From Spirochaetota bacterium (GTDB taxonomy: Bacteria; Spirochaetota; Spirochaetia; Treponematales; Rectinemataceae): 60,710 nt of DNA. The translations under genes and the position numbers were made by a program. This document shows positions 15,646 to 23,538 of this stretch, piece after piece (the first letter of the stretch is position 1; each line of letters starts with the position of its first letter). The stretch covers positions 1-60,710 of the forward strand of contig JAKLFE010000026.1 in assembly GCA_022711355.1 (NCBI GenBank), given 5' to 3'. The notes under the pieces are model-generated. The model was not told where the DNA came from, did no database searches, and saw nothing but the letters and a program-made list of their open reading frames with translations.

Positions 15646-17792
15646 AGCTCCTCCACCTCGAACTCGCCGTAGAGGGCCCGCGCGGCCTCGGCCGCGGCGC
15701 AGCCGACCATGCCGGCGGCGTGCGTCCCGTCCCTGGCCTCGAGGAGCTTCCCGCCGTCGACGAGCAGCGTCAGGCGATCCCCGATCGCCTCGAGGCTCAG
15801 GCGGTACTCGCGCCCGGCCTCCCAGGGGAAGGCCGCCTGGGCGAGGCGGGCCAGGCCGAAGTCGTTGCGGTAGATCGCCGCGCGGCCGGCCCCGTCGAAG
15901 CCGGCCCAGTAGCCCCGCATCGCCCCCGCGGCCCGCGCCACGAGGAGGTGGCTCGTCCCCGCGAGGGGGGTCACGAGGGCCGAGACCCGCTGGTCGCGGA
16001 CGGCGTAGCCGCCCGTGTACGAGGCGCACTTCTCGTGGGTCATAAGGTGCATGCGGGCGCCCTCGATCGTCCAGTTGCCCTTGTCGTGGGAGAAGGGCGT
16101 GACGCAGCCGAACTCGAGCGCCTGCTTGGCGATATCGATCGTATAGCGCGCCTTGCCGGAGATTTCGAAGGAGCTCACGAGGATGCGGCCGGAGTCGCGC
16201 TTCTTGGCGCCCGAAAAGCCCGTGAGGAGGAGGCCGACCTCGTCGATCTGCGAGCCGGCGACCTCGGGCAGCTCGAACTCGACGAGGTATTCCTTCCCCG
16301 GCAGCGGGAAGACGGGCACGGTGGTCGGGACGAGCTTCCCGCCCCAGGACTCGCGGACGTATCCGTTCACGCCGAGCTTCTCCCCCTCCCAGCGCTCCAG
16401 GCTGAAGGCTACGCGTGCCTTCATGCCGGGCCGGGCCGTGGGCGCGAAGGTGGGGCTGTAGCGCTCGTCGTCGAAATCGGCGCGCCGGTAGAATGGCTTG
16501 TAGAAGAGCCGCCCGGACATCTCGCGCTCGATCCGGTCGAAGCGCCACTCGAGGCAGCCGCGCGCCTCGCCGCCGGCGGCCGGCGGGAGCTCCCGGTGCG
16601 CGATCGCGAAGGGCACGGGGTCGGAGACGCGCAGGCCGTGGGTCGAGCCGGGCAGGGCGAAGTCGAAGCGCAGGGCCGCCTCGCCGTCGCCGGCCGCGAG
16701 GGCCGCGGCCAGGGGGGCGGGCAGGGCCTCGCCGGCCAGGCGGTAGCCGGCCGCCGCGAGCTTGCGCGAGAAGCTCGGGATGTCGAGGACGTTGAGCGAT
16801 CCCGGGAGGCCCGAGAGCACGATGGAGTCGTTGATGGGGCCCCGGTATTTGGCCGGTATCGCGTCGACGCCGCAGAGGACGCCGACGACGGTGCCGACGT
16901 TGCCCGCGTTGCAGTCGGTATCCCAGCCGCACATGGTGGCGATCTCCACGGTCCGGCAGAAGTCGCCGCCGCCGTAGAGCAGGGAGAGGACGCAGACCCC
17001 CGCGTTCGGGATGACGTGGCACATGCCGGGGTAGCGGTCGTAGCCCCACTCGGCGAGGAGGTACTCCATGCACTCGCGCCAGTCCGCGGGGTGGGCCGCG
17101 TGGAAGGCCGCGACGGCGCGGGCGACCCGGTCGTAGGTCGAGCCGCGCTCGAGGACGCCGAGGCCAGCCTCGAAGACGGCGCGGATATCGCCACCGACGG
17201 GCTGGGAAAAGGCGGCCGCGATCGAGGCCGCGACGAAGCGGGCTCCCTCGAGGCCCTCGCCGTCGTGCGACACGCTCGCGGCAGCGGCGGCGAACTCGGC
17301 CGCCTTGTCGGGCCGGCAGGGCCAGACCAGGCCCCAGCTGTCCACGAAGATCTGCCCCCCGATCTGCTCGGCCACGACGGCGCCGTTGCGCGCCTTCGAG
17401 CCGGACTCGGGGGCGTGGATGCCCGACTTCATGTTGAGGTAGGCGGTGTGCTCGGTCGAGCGGCCGTAGCCCCCCCACCAGAACATGCCGACCCCGTCCC
17501 GGGCGTAGTCCAGCCAGGCCCGCTCCACCGCCCGCGGGTCGAGGGAGGCGGGCGCGGGTCCGGCCTCCGGGAGCTCGAAGAGGGGACGCACGAAGTAGGC
17601 CGGGCCGTTCGCGTCGTCGTCGGCCGCGAAGTTGCGGTAGGGCTTGAGGTAGCCTGTCACCTCGCCGTAGACCTCGCGGATCCGCTCGTAGGTCCAGATC
17701 GCCGGCTCGACGGGGGCTCCCAGCCTTATGCCGACGTTCTTGCCGATGAAGCCCGCGTACAGCCTCTCCAGATAATCGCCCGGTATACCCAT
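15642..17792 (-). CDS. ADP-ribosylglycohydrolase-like protein with C-terminal beta-sandwich region
   Basis: A 716-residue protein. The N-terminal half (about 1-350) is an ADP-ribosylglycohydrolase/crystallin-J1 fold: YAGFIGKNVGIRLGAPVE, SVSHDGEG, HVIPNAGV and GWDTDCNAGNVG provide the acidic residues that bind the dimetal site in ARH enzymes. The C-terminal 330 residues (about 385-716) are rich in beta strands, with patterns like a carbohydrate-binding or LamG-type sandwich, for example FEISGKARYTIDI and AGREYRLSLEAIGDRLTLLVDGG; this is inference. There is no signal peptide. It lies between a sugar-binding protein and citDE and overlaps citDE by 4 bases, so it probably acts on an imported N- or O-glycoside rather than on ADP-ribosylated protein. 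Confidence 0.85.
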   Translation of the reverse strand: MGIPGDYLERLYAGFIGKNVGIRLGAPVEPAIWTYERIREVYGEVTGYLKPYRNFAADDDANGPAYFVRPLFELPEAGPAPASLDPRAVERAWLDYARDGVGMFWWGGYGRSTEHTAYLNMKSGIHAPESGSKARNGAVVAEQIGGQIFVDSWGLVWPCRPDKAAEFAAAAASVSHDGEGLEGARFVAASIAAAFSQPVGGDIRAVFEAGLGVLERGSTYDRVARAVAAFHAAHPADWRECMEYLLAEWGYDRYPGMCHVIPNAGVCVLSLLYGGGDFCRTVEIATMCGWDTDCNAGNVGTVVGVLCGVDAIPAKYRGPINDSIVLSGLPGSLNVLDIPSFSRKLAAAGYRLAGEALPAPLAAALAAGDGEAALRFDFALPGSTHGLRVSDPVPFAIAHRELPPAAGGEARGCLEWRFDRIEREMSGRLFYKPFYRRADFDDERYSPTFAPTARPGMKARVAFSLERWEGEKLGVNGYVRESWGGKLVPTTVPVFPLPGKEYLVEFELPEVAGSQIDEVGLLLTGFSGAKKRDSGRILVSSFEISGKARYTIDIAKQALEFGCVTPFSHDKGNWTIEGARMHLMTHEKCASYTGGYAVRDQRVSALVTPLAGTSHLLVARAAGAMRGYWAGFDGAGRAAIYRNDFGLARLAQAAFPWEAGREYRLSLEAIGDRLTLLVDGGKLLEARDGTHAAGMVGCAAAEAARALYGEFEVEEL

Positions 17793-17833
17793 GCTCGTTA
17801 ACCGCTCCTCGGATCAAACCGAATTCGATATGA

Positions 17834-17961
17834 AACCATAGAGACACAGAGGCACAGAGTTAAGAGGCGGGGAGAGTCGCAAACGGAAAAGGTTCTCGAT
17901 TCCGCTCTCTTTCTTCTCTCTCCCATATTCCCTCAGTGTCTCTGTGCCTCTGTGGTTCAAT
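17834..17961. repeat. Dispersed inverted repeat, copy A (cacagaggcacagag type)
   Basis: The spacer between the solute-binding protein gene and the following glycohydrolase-like gene is filled by a long inverted repeat. The core cacagaggcacagag (17845-17859) is matched by its exact complement at 17940-17954, with partly matching flanks. The A+T content and sequence style differ from the surroundings. Related elements occur at 26247-26348 and 57097-57248. Confidence 0.8.
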
Positions 17962-17977
17962 CTCCGTGGTTCAGTTC

Positions 17978-19393
17978 CTACTTGAGCACGGTGTTGGCGT
18001 ACTTGGTCACTTCGACGCCGCCGGCCTTGTTCCACTTGTCCACGAACTCGTCGAAGGCCGAGACGGGCTTCTTGCCGGTCACGATGTCGGCCACGTACTC
18101 CTTGTAGAGGTTGGTCATCGCGTCCCAGTTGGTGACGTACTGCTCGGGCACGAGGAAGGTCTTGTCCGCGAGCATGTACTTCTTGGCGAGGGCGCCGGCG
18201 TCCAGGGCCGACTGGTTCATGATGGGCCGCGAGAGGGGCTTGTCGGGCTTGAAGCCGTTGAAGGAGTCGCCGAACCAGCCGTTGTACCACTCGGGGTACT
18301 TGTCGGTGAGGACGTACTGCTTGCCGTCGTCGTTGTAGTGGAGGCCGGGGATGCCGAGCTTCGCGAGCTTGAGGCCGGCCGGGCTCCACATGAAGTCGAG
18401 CACCGCGAAGGCCGCCTGCTTGGCCTTGGAGGAGGCGGAGATGGCGAAGCCGCGCGACTCCTTGGTCACGTCCACGAAGGGCGTGAGCCCCTGGGCCGCG
18501 CCCTTGGCCGGCGGGAGGGCGACGATGTCCGTGCCCTGGGCCTTCTGCATCTTGTTCGCGTAGACGTCGACCGAGCCGGGGGCGACGCCGGGGATCATGC
18601 CCGCCTTGCCCTCGTAGAAGACCTGCTCCTTGGAGTCCCACTTCTTGGTGAGGAACTCGGGATCGAGGAGGCCCTCCTTGTAGAGCTTGGCGTAGAACTC
18701 GAGCTTGGCCTTCTCGTTCGGCGTGACGCGGGAGTAGGCCCACTTCCCGTCGGCCCCCTTGAGCCAGGTGGAGGTGGTGCCGAAGGCCGCGTCGAAGATC
18801 GCGTCGAGCTCCTCCACGCCGTTCGTCGCGCCGGTCACGCAGATCCCGTACTTGGCGCCCTTCTTCGCGACGAGGTCCTTGAACAGGGCGTAGTAGCTGT
18901 CGACGCTGGGCTTGGAGGCGACGGCCTTGGCCGAGGGCAGGGAGTCGTACCAGTCCTTGCGCATCACGGGGGTGCGGACGCGGGGCGGCGCGATCCAGGC
19001 GACGTAGGGGTAGCTCGCCAGGCGCTGGGCCGAATGGGGATCCATGAGGGCCTTGAAGTACTTCGACTTGGCGACGTAGGGCCCCAGGTCCTCGAGCACG
19101 CCCTGGGCGGCGAGCTTGTCGTCCCCGCCCTGGAAGTAGATCAGGTCGGGGATGTCGCCGGACATGATCATGAGGCTGAGCTTCTCGGCGTAGTTGCCCT
19201 GGGGCACCTTGACGAGCTCGATGTCGACGGGGGTGCCGGCCGCGGCCATCCCCTGCTCGATCAGCTCGATGAACCGCGCGCCGTTGGCGTCGGTGTCGAG
19301 GTCCTTCAGCGCGAGGCGGACCTTGACGGGCGCGGCCCAAGCGCTCGCCGCGACGAGGGCGGCGATAACGAGGAGAGCGATTCTCTTCTTCAC
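17978..19393 (-). CDS. ABC sugar transporter, extracellular solute-binding protein
   Basis: A 471-residue periplasmic binding protein. It has a Sec signal peptide (MKKRIALLVIAALVAASAWA, cleavage likely after residue 20; no lipobox Cys), then a family 1 solute-binding fold (IPDLIYFQGGDDKLAAQGVL, about residues 80-100). The mature part resembles oligosaccharide-binding LplA-like proteins that work with the two permeases encoded just upstream. No ATPase gene is in the operon, so a shared MsmX-type ATPase elsewhere is expected. It lies 9 bases after the second permease gene and is followed by a repeat element before the next gene. The ligand cannot be told; the flanking glycohydrolase-like genes suggest a glycosylated compound. 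Confidence 0.92.
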   Translation of the reverse strand: MKKRIALLVIAALVAASAWAAPVKVRLALKDLDTDANGARFIELIEQGMAAAGTPVDIELVKVPQGNYAEKLSLMIMSGDIPDLIYFQGGDDKLAAQGVLEDLGPYVAKSKYFKALMDPHSAQRLASYPYVAWIAPPRVRTPVMRKDWYDSLPSAKAVASKPSVDSYYALFKDLVAKKGAKYGICVTGATNGVEELDAIFDAAFGTTSTWLKGADGKWAYSRVTPNEKAKLEFYAKLYKEGLLDPEFLTKKWDSKEQVFYEGKAGMIPGVAPGSVDVYANKMQKAQGTDIVALPPAKGAAQGLTPFVDVTKESRGFAISASSKAKQAAFAVLDFMWSPAGLKLAKLGIPGLHYNDDGKQYVLTDKYPEWYNGWFGDSFNGFKPDKPLSRPIMNQSALDAGALAKKYMLADKTFLVPEQYVTNWDAMTNLYKEYVADIVTGKKPVSAFDEFVDKWNKAGGVEVTKYANTVLK

Positions 19394-19402
19394 GATAACC
19401 TC

Positions 19403-20299
19403 CTATTCCTTCACTCCGCCCTCCATGACCCCTTTGGTGTAGTACTTCAGGATCAGGGGGTAGACGATGAGAACCGGGAGCATGGCCACCACGATGGTGC
19501 TGGCCTTGAGGGCGGCGTAGCTCATGCGCGCCGCCTCGTCGTAGCTGAGCATGGCGCCCGAGCCGATGAGGGTGGTCGTATCGTCGAGGACGACGAACTG
19601 GCGCAGGATGAGCTGCAGGGGGTACTTCTCCGGGTCGCTGACGTAGATGCTCGCGCGGAAGTACTCGTTCCAGTGGTAGACCCCGTAGAACAGGCCCAGG
19701 GTCGCGAGGGCGGGCGTGGCGAGGGGCAGCATGATGCGCCTGAGCACGGTGCCGTAGCCCGCCCCGTCCACGACCGCGGCCTCGACGAGGGACTGCGGGA
19801 CCTCCTCGAAGAAGCGCATCAGTATGATGAGGTAGTAGACGTTGACCGCCTTGTACAGGATCACGGCCCAGAGGCTGTTCATGAGGCCGATCCGCTTGAC
19901 GACGAGGTACTCCGGCACGAGGCCCGGCTCGAGGACCATCACCACGATCACGAGGACCATGAAGAGGCGCTTGCCCGGGAGGGAGGGCCGGGTGAGGGCG
20001 AAGGCGGCCATCGAGGAGACGAGGAGGTTGATCGCGGTGCCGACCACGGTGACGAAGACCGAGTTGAGGATGCTCCGCACGAAGAGGGGATTGGCGGCGA
20101 GGACCCGGTAGTTGATCAGCGAGAAGCCCTTGGGCAGGACCGTAAGCCCCGTGACCTCGGGAACGCGCTCGGGCGCGGAGAGGGAGAGGGCCGCGAGGTT
20201 GAGGATGGGCACGAGGACGACGATCGAGACGAGGACGAGGAAGACGCCGATCGCCGCGCGGTAGAGCCGGTCGCGGGGGGAGGAGGGGGCGCCGCGCAT
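19403..20299 (-). CDS. ABC sugar transporter permease (YtcP-like)
   Basis: A 298-residue inner-membrane permease with six predicted helices and the EAA loop that contacts the ATPase (EAAVVDGAGYGTVLRRIMLP, about residues 190-209). The conserved C-terminal YYTKGVMEGGVKE tail is typical of the YtcP/LplC side of Lpl-type transporters. ATG 20299 shares a base with the stop of the other permease gene (TGATG), indicating coupled translation; a GTG two codons upstream is an alternative. It forms the membrane channel together with the preceding gene product, and delivers the ligand brought by the solute-binding protein. Confidence 0.92.
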   Translation of the reverse strand: MRGAPSSPRDRLYRAAIGVFLVLVSIVVLVPILNLAALSLSAPERVPEVTGLTVLPKGFSLINYRVLAANPLFVRSILNSVFVTVVGTAINLLVSSMAAFALTRPSLPGKRLFMVLVIVVMVLEPGLVPEYLVVKRIGLMNSLWAVILYKAVNVYYLIILMRFFEEVPQSLVEAAVVDGAGYGTVLRRIMLPLATPALATLGLFYGVYHWNEYFRASIYVSDPEKYPLQLILRQFVVLDDTTTLIGSGAMLSYDEAARMSYAALKASTIVVAMLPVLIVYPLILKYYTKGVMEGGVKE

Positions 20300-21192
20300 C
20301 ACCACAGCCCCTTCCCGCTCGCCCGCTTCGAGGCGAGGTGGGTCCCCAGGATAAGGATGAGGCCGATGGCGCCCTTGAACAGGCTCGCCGCCGTGGAGAA
20401 TGAGTACTGCATGTTCAATAGGCCTATCCGGTAGACGTAGGTGTCGAGTATGTCCACGACGCTGATCACCGAGTCGTTCATCATGTTGAAGACCTGGTCG
20501 AAGCCCGCGTTCAGGAAGAAGCCCAGGTTGAGGATGAAGACGGTGACCATCGTGGCGCGGAGCTCCGGCAGGGTGATGTACCAGGTCTTCTGCAGGGCGC
20601 TCGCCCCGTCCAGGTCCGCCGACTCGTAGAGGCTCGGGCTGATCCGCATGAGGGCCGCCAGGTAGATGATGGAGTCCCAGCCCAGGCTCCTCCAGGTCTC
20701 CGAGGCGAAGAGGACCCAGCGAATGGAGGACTTGTCGGTCATGTAGTCGAGGGGGGCGAGGCCGACGAGGCCCCGGAGCTTGTTCATCCCCCCCGAGGAG
20801 GGGGAGAGGAAGGCGATCCAGACCCCGGCGATGACCACCCAGGACAGGAAGTGGGGCAGGTAGGCCGTGGCCTGGACGAACTTGCGCAGGGCCCGCGAGC
20901 GGAGCTCGTTCACCATCAGGGCGAAAGCTATGGGCAGGGGGAAGAAGAGGATGATCTTCATCGAGCTGATGACGAGGGTGTTGCGCAGGACCTCGGCGAA
21001 GGAGGGCGAGGAGAATAGGAGCTTGAAGTGCTTGAGGCCCACGAACCTGCTCGGCCCGACGATGCGGTAGTCCTGGAAGGCCATGACCATGCCCGCGATC
21101 GGGACGAGGTGGAAGACCGCGAAATAGGCGAGGGCCGGCGCGAGGAGGAGGTAGAGCATGCGGTCGCGCCGGATCCGCGCGCCAAGGCTCAT
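20299..21192 (-). CDS. ABC sugar transporter permease (LplB-like)
   Basis: About 297 residues with six predicted membrane helices (first at about residues 15-37, LYLLLAPALAYFAVFHLVPI) and an EAA-type loop near residues 205-225 (ESADLDGASALQKTWYITLP). The N-terminal segment, FQDYRIVGPSRFVGLKHF, is typical of the LplB subgroup of carbohydrate permeases. The start ATG 21192 overlaps the stop of the glycohydrolase-like gene (ATGA); an in-frame ATG at 21204 is also possible. It pairs with the next gene to form the membrane channel. I see nothing unusual in the sequence. Confidence 0.92.
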   Translation of the reverse strand: MSLGARIRRDRMLYLLLAPALAYFAVFHLVPIAGMVMAFQDYRIVGPSRFVGLKHFKLLFSSPSFAEVLRNTLVISSMKIILFFPLPIAFALMVNELRSRALRKFVQATAYLPHFLSWVVIAGVWIAFLSPSSGGMNKLRGLVGLAPLDYMTDKSSIRWVLFASETWRSLGWDSIIYLAALMRISPSLYESADLDGASALQKTWYITLPELRATMVTVFILNLGFFLNAGFDQVFNMMNDSVISVVDILDTYVYRIGLLNMQYSFSTAASLFKGAIGLILILGTHLASKRASGKGLW

Positions 21193-22199
21193 CGCGCCGG
21201 ACATGGCCGGCAAACCCCGTACGCGAGGGCCACGAGCTCGCGCGAGAGCGCGACGAGGTCCTCCTCGGCTGCGAACTCGAGGCAGACCCCCGAGGCGCGC
21301 CGGACGAGCTCGACCCACTGCGCGGGCCAGGCCTCGATGCCGCGCATCGCGCCGGCGAAGGAGCAGACGAGGCCCGAGATGGTATCCGCGTCGCGGCCGA
21401 AGTTGGCGCTCCACAGGAGGGCCCGCCGCGGCTCGCCTCGGGTCAGGCGGAACACCGCGTAGACCTGGGGTATGGCTTCGGGTGCCGTCGCGTGCTCGGG
21501 GGTCCAGAGCCTCGTGTGGAGCTCCTCGTAGGCCTCTTCGATATCGCCCTTCTCATCGCAGATCGCCATGGCCAGGTCCGTCTGCCGGGCCAGCCAGCTG
21601 CCCGCGGGCATGCGGCGCCTGCCGGCCTCGACGACCTGGTCGGGCGAGCCGCCGGCGATCGCGGCCGCCACGCTCGCCGCGACCGCCTCGGCGGCCCAGA
21701 TCCCGTCGGCGTCGTGGCTCACGCAGGCGTCGGCCGCGGCCGAGGCGGCGGCGGCCTCGGGGTCGCCCGCGAAGAGGATGCCGTGGGGGCTCGCGCGCAT
21801 GGCCGCGCCGTCGTCGACGTTCATCACGTTGCAGCGCCCGGACTCCGGCGGCTCGAGCCCGCGCTTGAGGTTCTCGATGGCGCCGTAGAGGGGGCGGCCG
21901 GCGCGCTTCTTGGCCCCGCCCCGGTCGATGATGTACTTCCGCCAGGCCGCGGCCGCCGAGGCCGGCGTGAGCTTCCCGCCCGCGTCGATGAGGGCGCGGG
22001 CGGTGAGGGCCCCGAACTCCGTGTCGTCGGTCGAGCGCGCCTCGGGGTAGAGCCGCGTCACCACCCCGTAGCGGGCGCGGTAGTCCTGGCTGCGGCCGAG
22101 ATCGCCCACCGCGTCGCCCACGGCCAGGCCGATCAGGGCGCCCGCGGCGCGCGACTCGTAGAGCCCGCGGTCCGCGAGCAGCTCGTTCCTCGTCATCAT
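21189..22199 (-). CDS. ADP-ribosylglycohydrolase family protein
   Basis: A 336-residue ADP-ribosylglycohydrolase/crystallin-J1 fold protein with all the metal motifs: GLAVGDAVGD (about residues 24-33), STDDTE (about 56-61), SHDADGI (about 160) and NFGRDADTISG near residue 270. Homologues cleave ADP-ribose linkages, but many bacterial members in sugar operons act on other glycosides. It lies between the LacI gene (ATGA overlap at 22196-22199) and the permease gene (ATGA overlap), so it is certainly co-transcribed with a sugar transporter. A second, longer relative is encoded further down the same operon, so the two may act in sequence or on related substrates. Confidence 0.9.
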   Translation of the reverse strand: MMTRNELLADRGLYESRAAGALIGLAVGDAVGDLGRSQDYRARYGVVTRLYPEARSTDDTEFGALTARALIDAGGKLTPASAAAAWRKYIIDRGGAKKRAGRPLYGAIENLKRGLEPPESGRCNVMNVDDGAAMRASPHGILFAGDPEAAAASAAADACVSHDADGIWAAEAVAASVAAAIAGGSPDQVVEAGRRRMPAGSWLARQTDLAMAICDEKGDIEEAYEELHTRLWTPEHATAPEAIPQVYAVFRLTRGEPRRALLWSANFGRDADTISGLVCSFAGAMRGIEAWPAQWVELVRRASGVCLEFAAEEDLVALSRELVALAYGVCRPCPAR

Positions 22200-23218
22200 C
22201 GTCGATCCTTCCTTTTATCCGCGACGCTGCCGCGCTCCACGAGCTCGCCGGGAAAGAGCAGCCGCTCGGCCTGCGCCTCGGGATCCCGCATGCGCTCGAG
22301 CAGCCGCTCGGCCGCCGCCGCGCCCAGGAGCTGCCGGGGCTTGCGCACCGTGGTCAGCCCGGGCCGGCATTGCGCCGCGGCCGGTATGTCGTCCATGCCC
22401 ACTATCGAGACATCGCGGCCGGGCTCGAGCCCGGCCGCCTTGAACGCGTCGAGGGCCGCGATCGCGAGGATGTCGTTCCCGCAGAAGATCGCGTCGGGCC
22501 GCTCGCGGAGCTCGAGGAAGCGGCGCACGAGCTCGCGCCCGCCCTCGGCCGAGAGCCGCACCGAGATCGCCAGCTCCGGATCCGCGGGCAGGCCCCGCTC
22601 GGAGACGAACTCGTCGTAGGCCCGGCGCCGCCGCGAGAGGACCCGCTCCGTGCCGTACTCGCTCGTCGCTATGGCGATGCGGCGATGGCCGCGCTCGTAC
22701 AGGTACTCGAGGGCGAGGCGGGTGGCCTGGCGGGTGTCCGAGCCGACCGTGTCGATCTCGAGCTCCTCGGAGCGCTCGCCGATGAGGACGGTCGGCGAGC
22801 CGAGGCCCTTGATCGACTCCATGTCGCCGGTGACGCTGTTGAGCGCGAGGCCGTCGAAGCGGCCCGAGCGCGCGAGCTCGTAGTATCGGGCCTCGCGGGC
22901 CTCGCTCCAGTCAGTGTTGCCCACGACGACCGAGTAACCCTCGGCCTCGAGCCGGTCCTGGGCCGCCCGCGCCACCTCGGACCAGAAGGGATTCGCGATA
23001 TCCGGCACCATGACCAGGACGAGGTAGGTCCGCTGGGTGCGGAGGGAGGCGGCCAGGGCGTTCCGCGCGTAGCCGAGCTCCTTGATGGCGGCGTTCACCG
23101 CCTCGAGGGCCTTCGGGCTCACCGACCCGCCCCGCTCGGAGACCACCCGCGAGACCGTACTCTTAGAGACGCCCGCGAGACGGGCGACCTCATGGATATT
23201 GACCTTCTGGCTTGCCAT
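22196..23218 (-). CDS. LacI-family transcriptional repressor
   Basis: A 340-residue LacI/PurR-type regulator: an N-terminal helix-turn-helix (VNIHEVARLAGVSKSTVSRV, about residues 5-24), a hinge helix near residue 50-60 (RNALAASLR), and a periplasmic-binding-protein-like ligand domain (VMVPDIANPFW; FCGNDILAIAALDAF; VSIVGMDDIP). It is the first gene of the ABC/glycohydrolase/cit operon and should respond to the imported compound or a breakdown product. ATG 23218 lies one base from a perfect palindrome that overlaps the predicted transcription start, so the leader is very short. The gene overlaps the next by 4 bases. Autorepression is inferred from the operator position. Confidence 0.92.
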   Translation of the reverse strand: MASQKVNIHEVARLAGVSKSTVSRVVSERGGSVSPKALEAVNAAIKELGYARNALAASLRTQRTYLVLVMVPDIANPFWSEVARAAQDRLEAEGYSVVVGNTDWSEAREARYYELARSGRFDGLALNSVTGDMESIKGLGSPTVLIGERSEELEIDTVGSDTRQATRLALEYLYERGHRRIAIATSEYGTERVLSRRRRAYDEFVSERGLPADPELAISVRLSAEGGRELVRRFLELRERPDAIFCGNDILAIAALDAFKAAGLEPGRDVSIVGMDDIPAAAQCRPGLTTVRKPRQLLGAAAAERLLERMRDPEAQAERLLFPGELVERGSVADKRKDRR

Positions 23219-23288
23219 ATTGGGAACGTTCCCAATACAGTGTAGCACCAGGCTTAAAAACTGGCAAGGGGAAAATGGGAACGTTCCC
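23219..23288 (-). promoter_or_regulatory. Promoter of the lacI operon, flanked by two LacI-type operators
   Basis: On the minus strand, TTGCCA (23262-23267) and TACACT (23239-23244) are separated by exactly 17 bases. Operator 1, attgggaacgttcccaat (23219-23236, perfect 18-bp palindrome), covers the predicted start site. Operator 2, gggaacgttccc (23277-23288), lies just upstream of the -35; the centres are 55 bp apart. The shared aacgtt centre is typical of LacI-family sites. The arrangement suggests repression by steric block, possibly with looping. Confidence 0.82.
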
Positions 23289-23318
23289 TATTTTTACAGG
23301 ATGACAACCAAGGTAGCA

Positions 23319-23433
23319 GGGACAGAGCTCGGCTGCCGGAACTCGCTTCCTTCGAGGGACAGAGCTGGATCTACCTACCGCGGTCGGATTGCGGCGAGCT
23401 CTGTCCCCAAGAAAACCGAGCTCTGTCCCTCGA
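23319..23433. repeat. REP-like cluster with four gggacagagctc-type units
   Basis: Two direct units (gggacagagctc at 23319-23330, gggacagagct at 23356-23366) are followed by two inverted units (gagctctgtccc at 23396-23407 and 23418-23429). Extended arms at 23352-23366 and 23419-23433 pair over 15 bp. This is the layout of REP/BIME elements mobilised by RAYT (Y1) transposases; no transposase gene is in the window. It lies between the lacI promoter and the next hydrolase gene. Confidence 0.7.
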
Positions 23434-23538
23434 GCGCTTCGGGGCTCGCCAGCTCGGGACGAGGGATGGTATACCCGTTTTCGAGAAGGCGCGCCCGGCC
23501 TCCGGCGAGGCCCGGATCGCGCAAGGGAGAAGGGCTGC

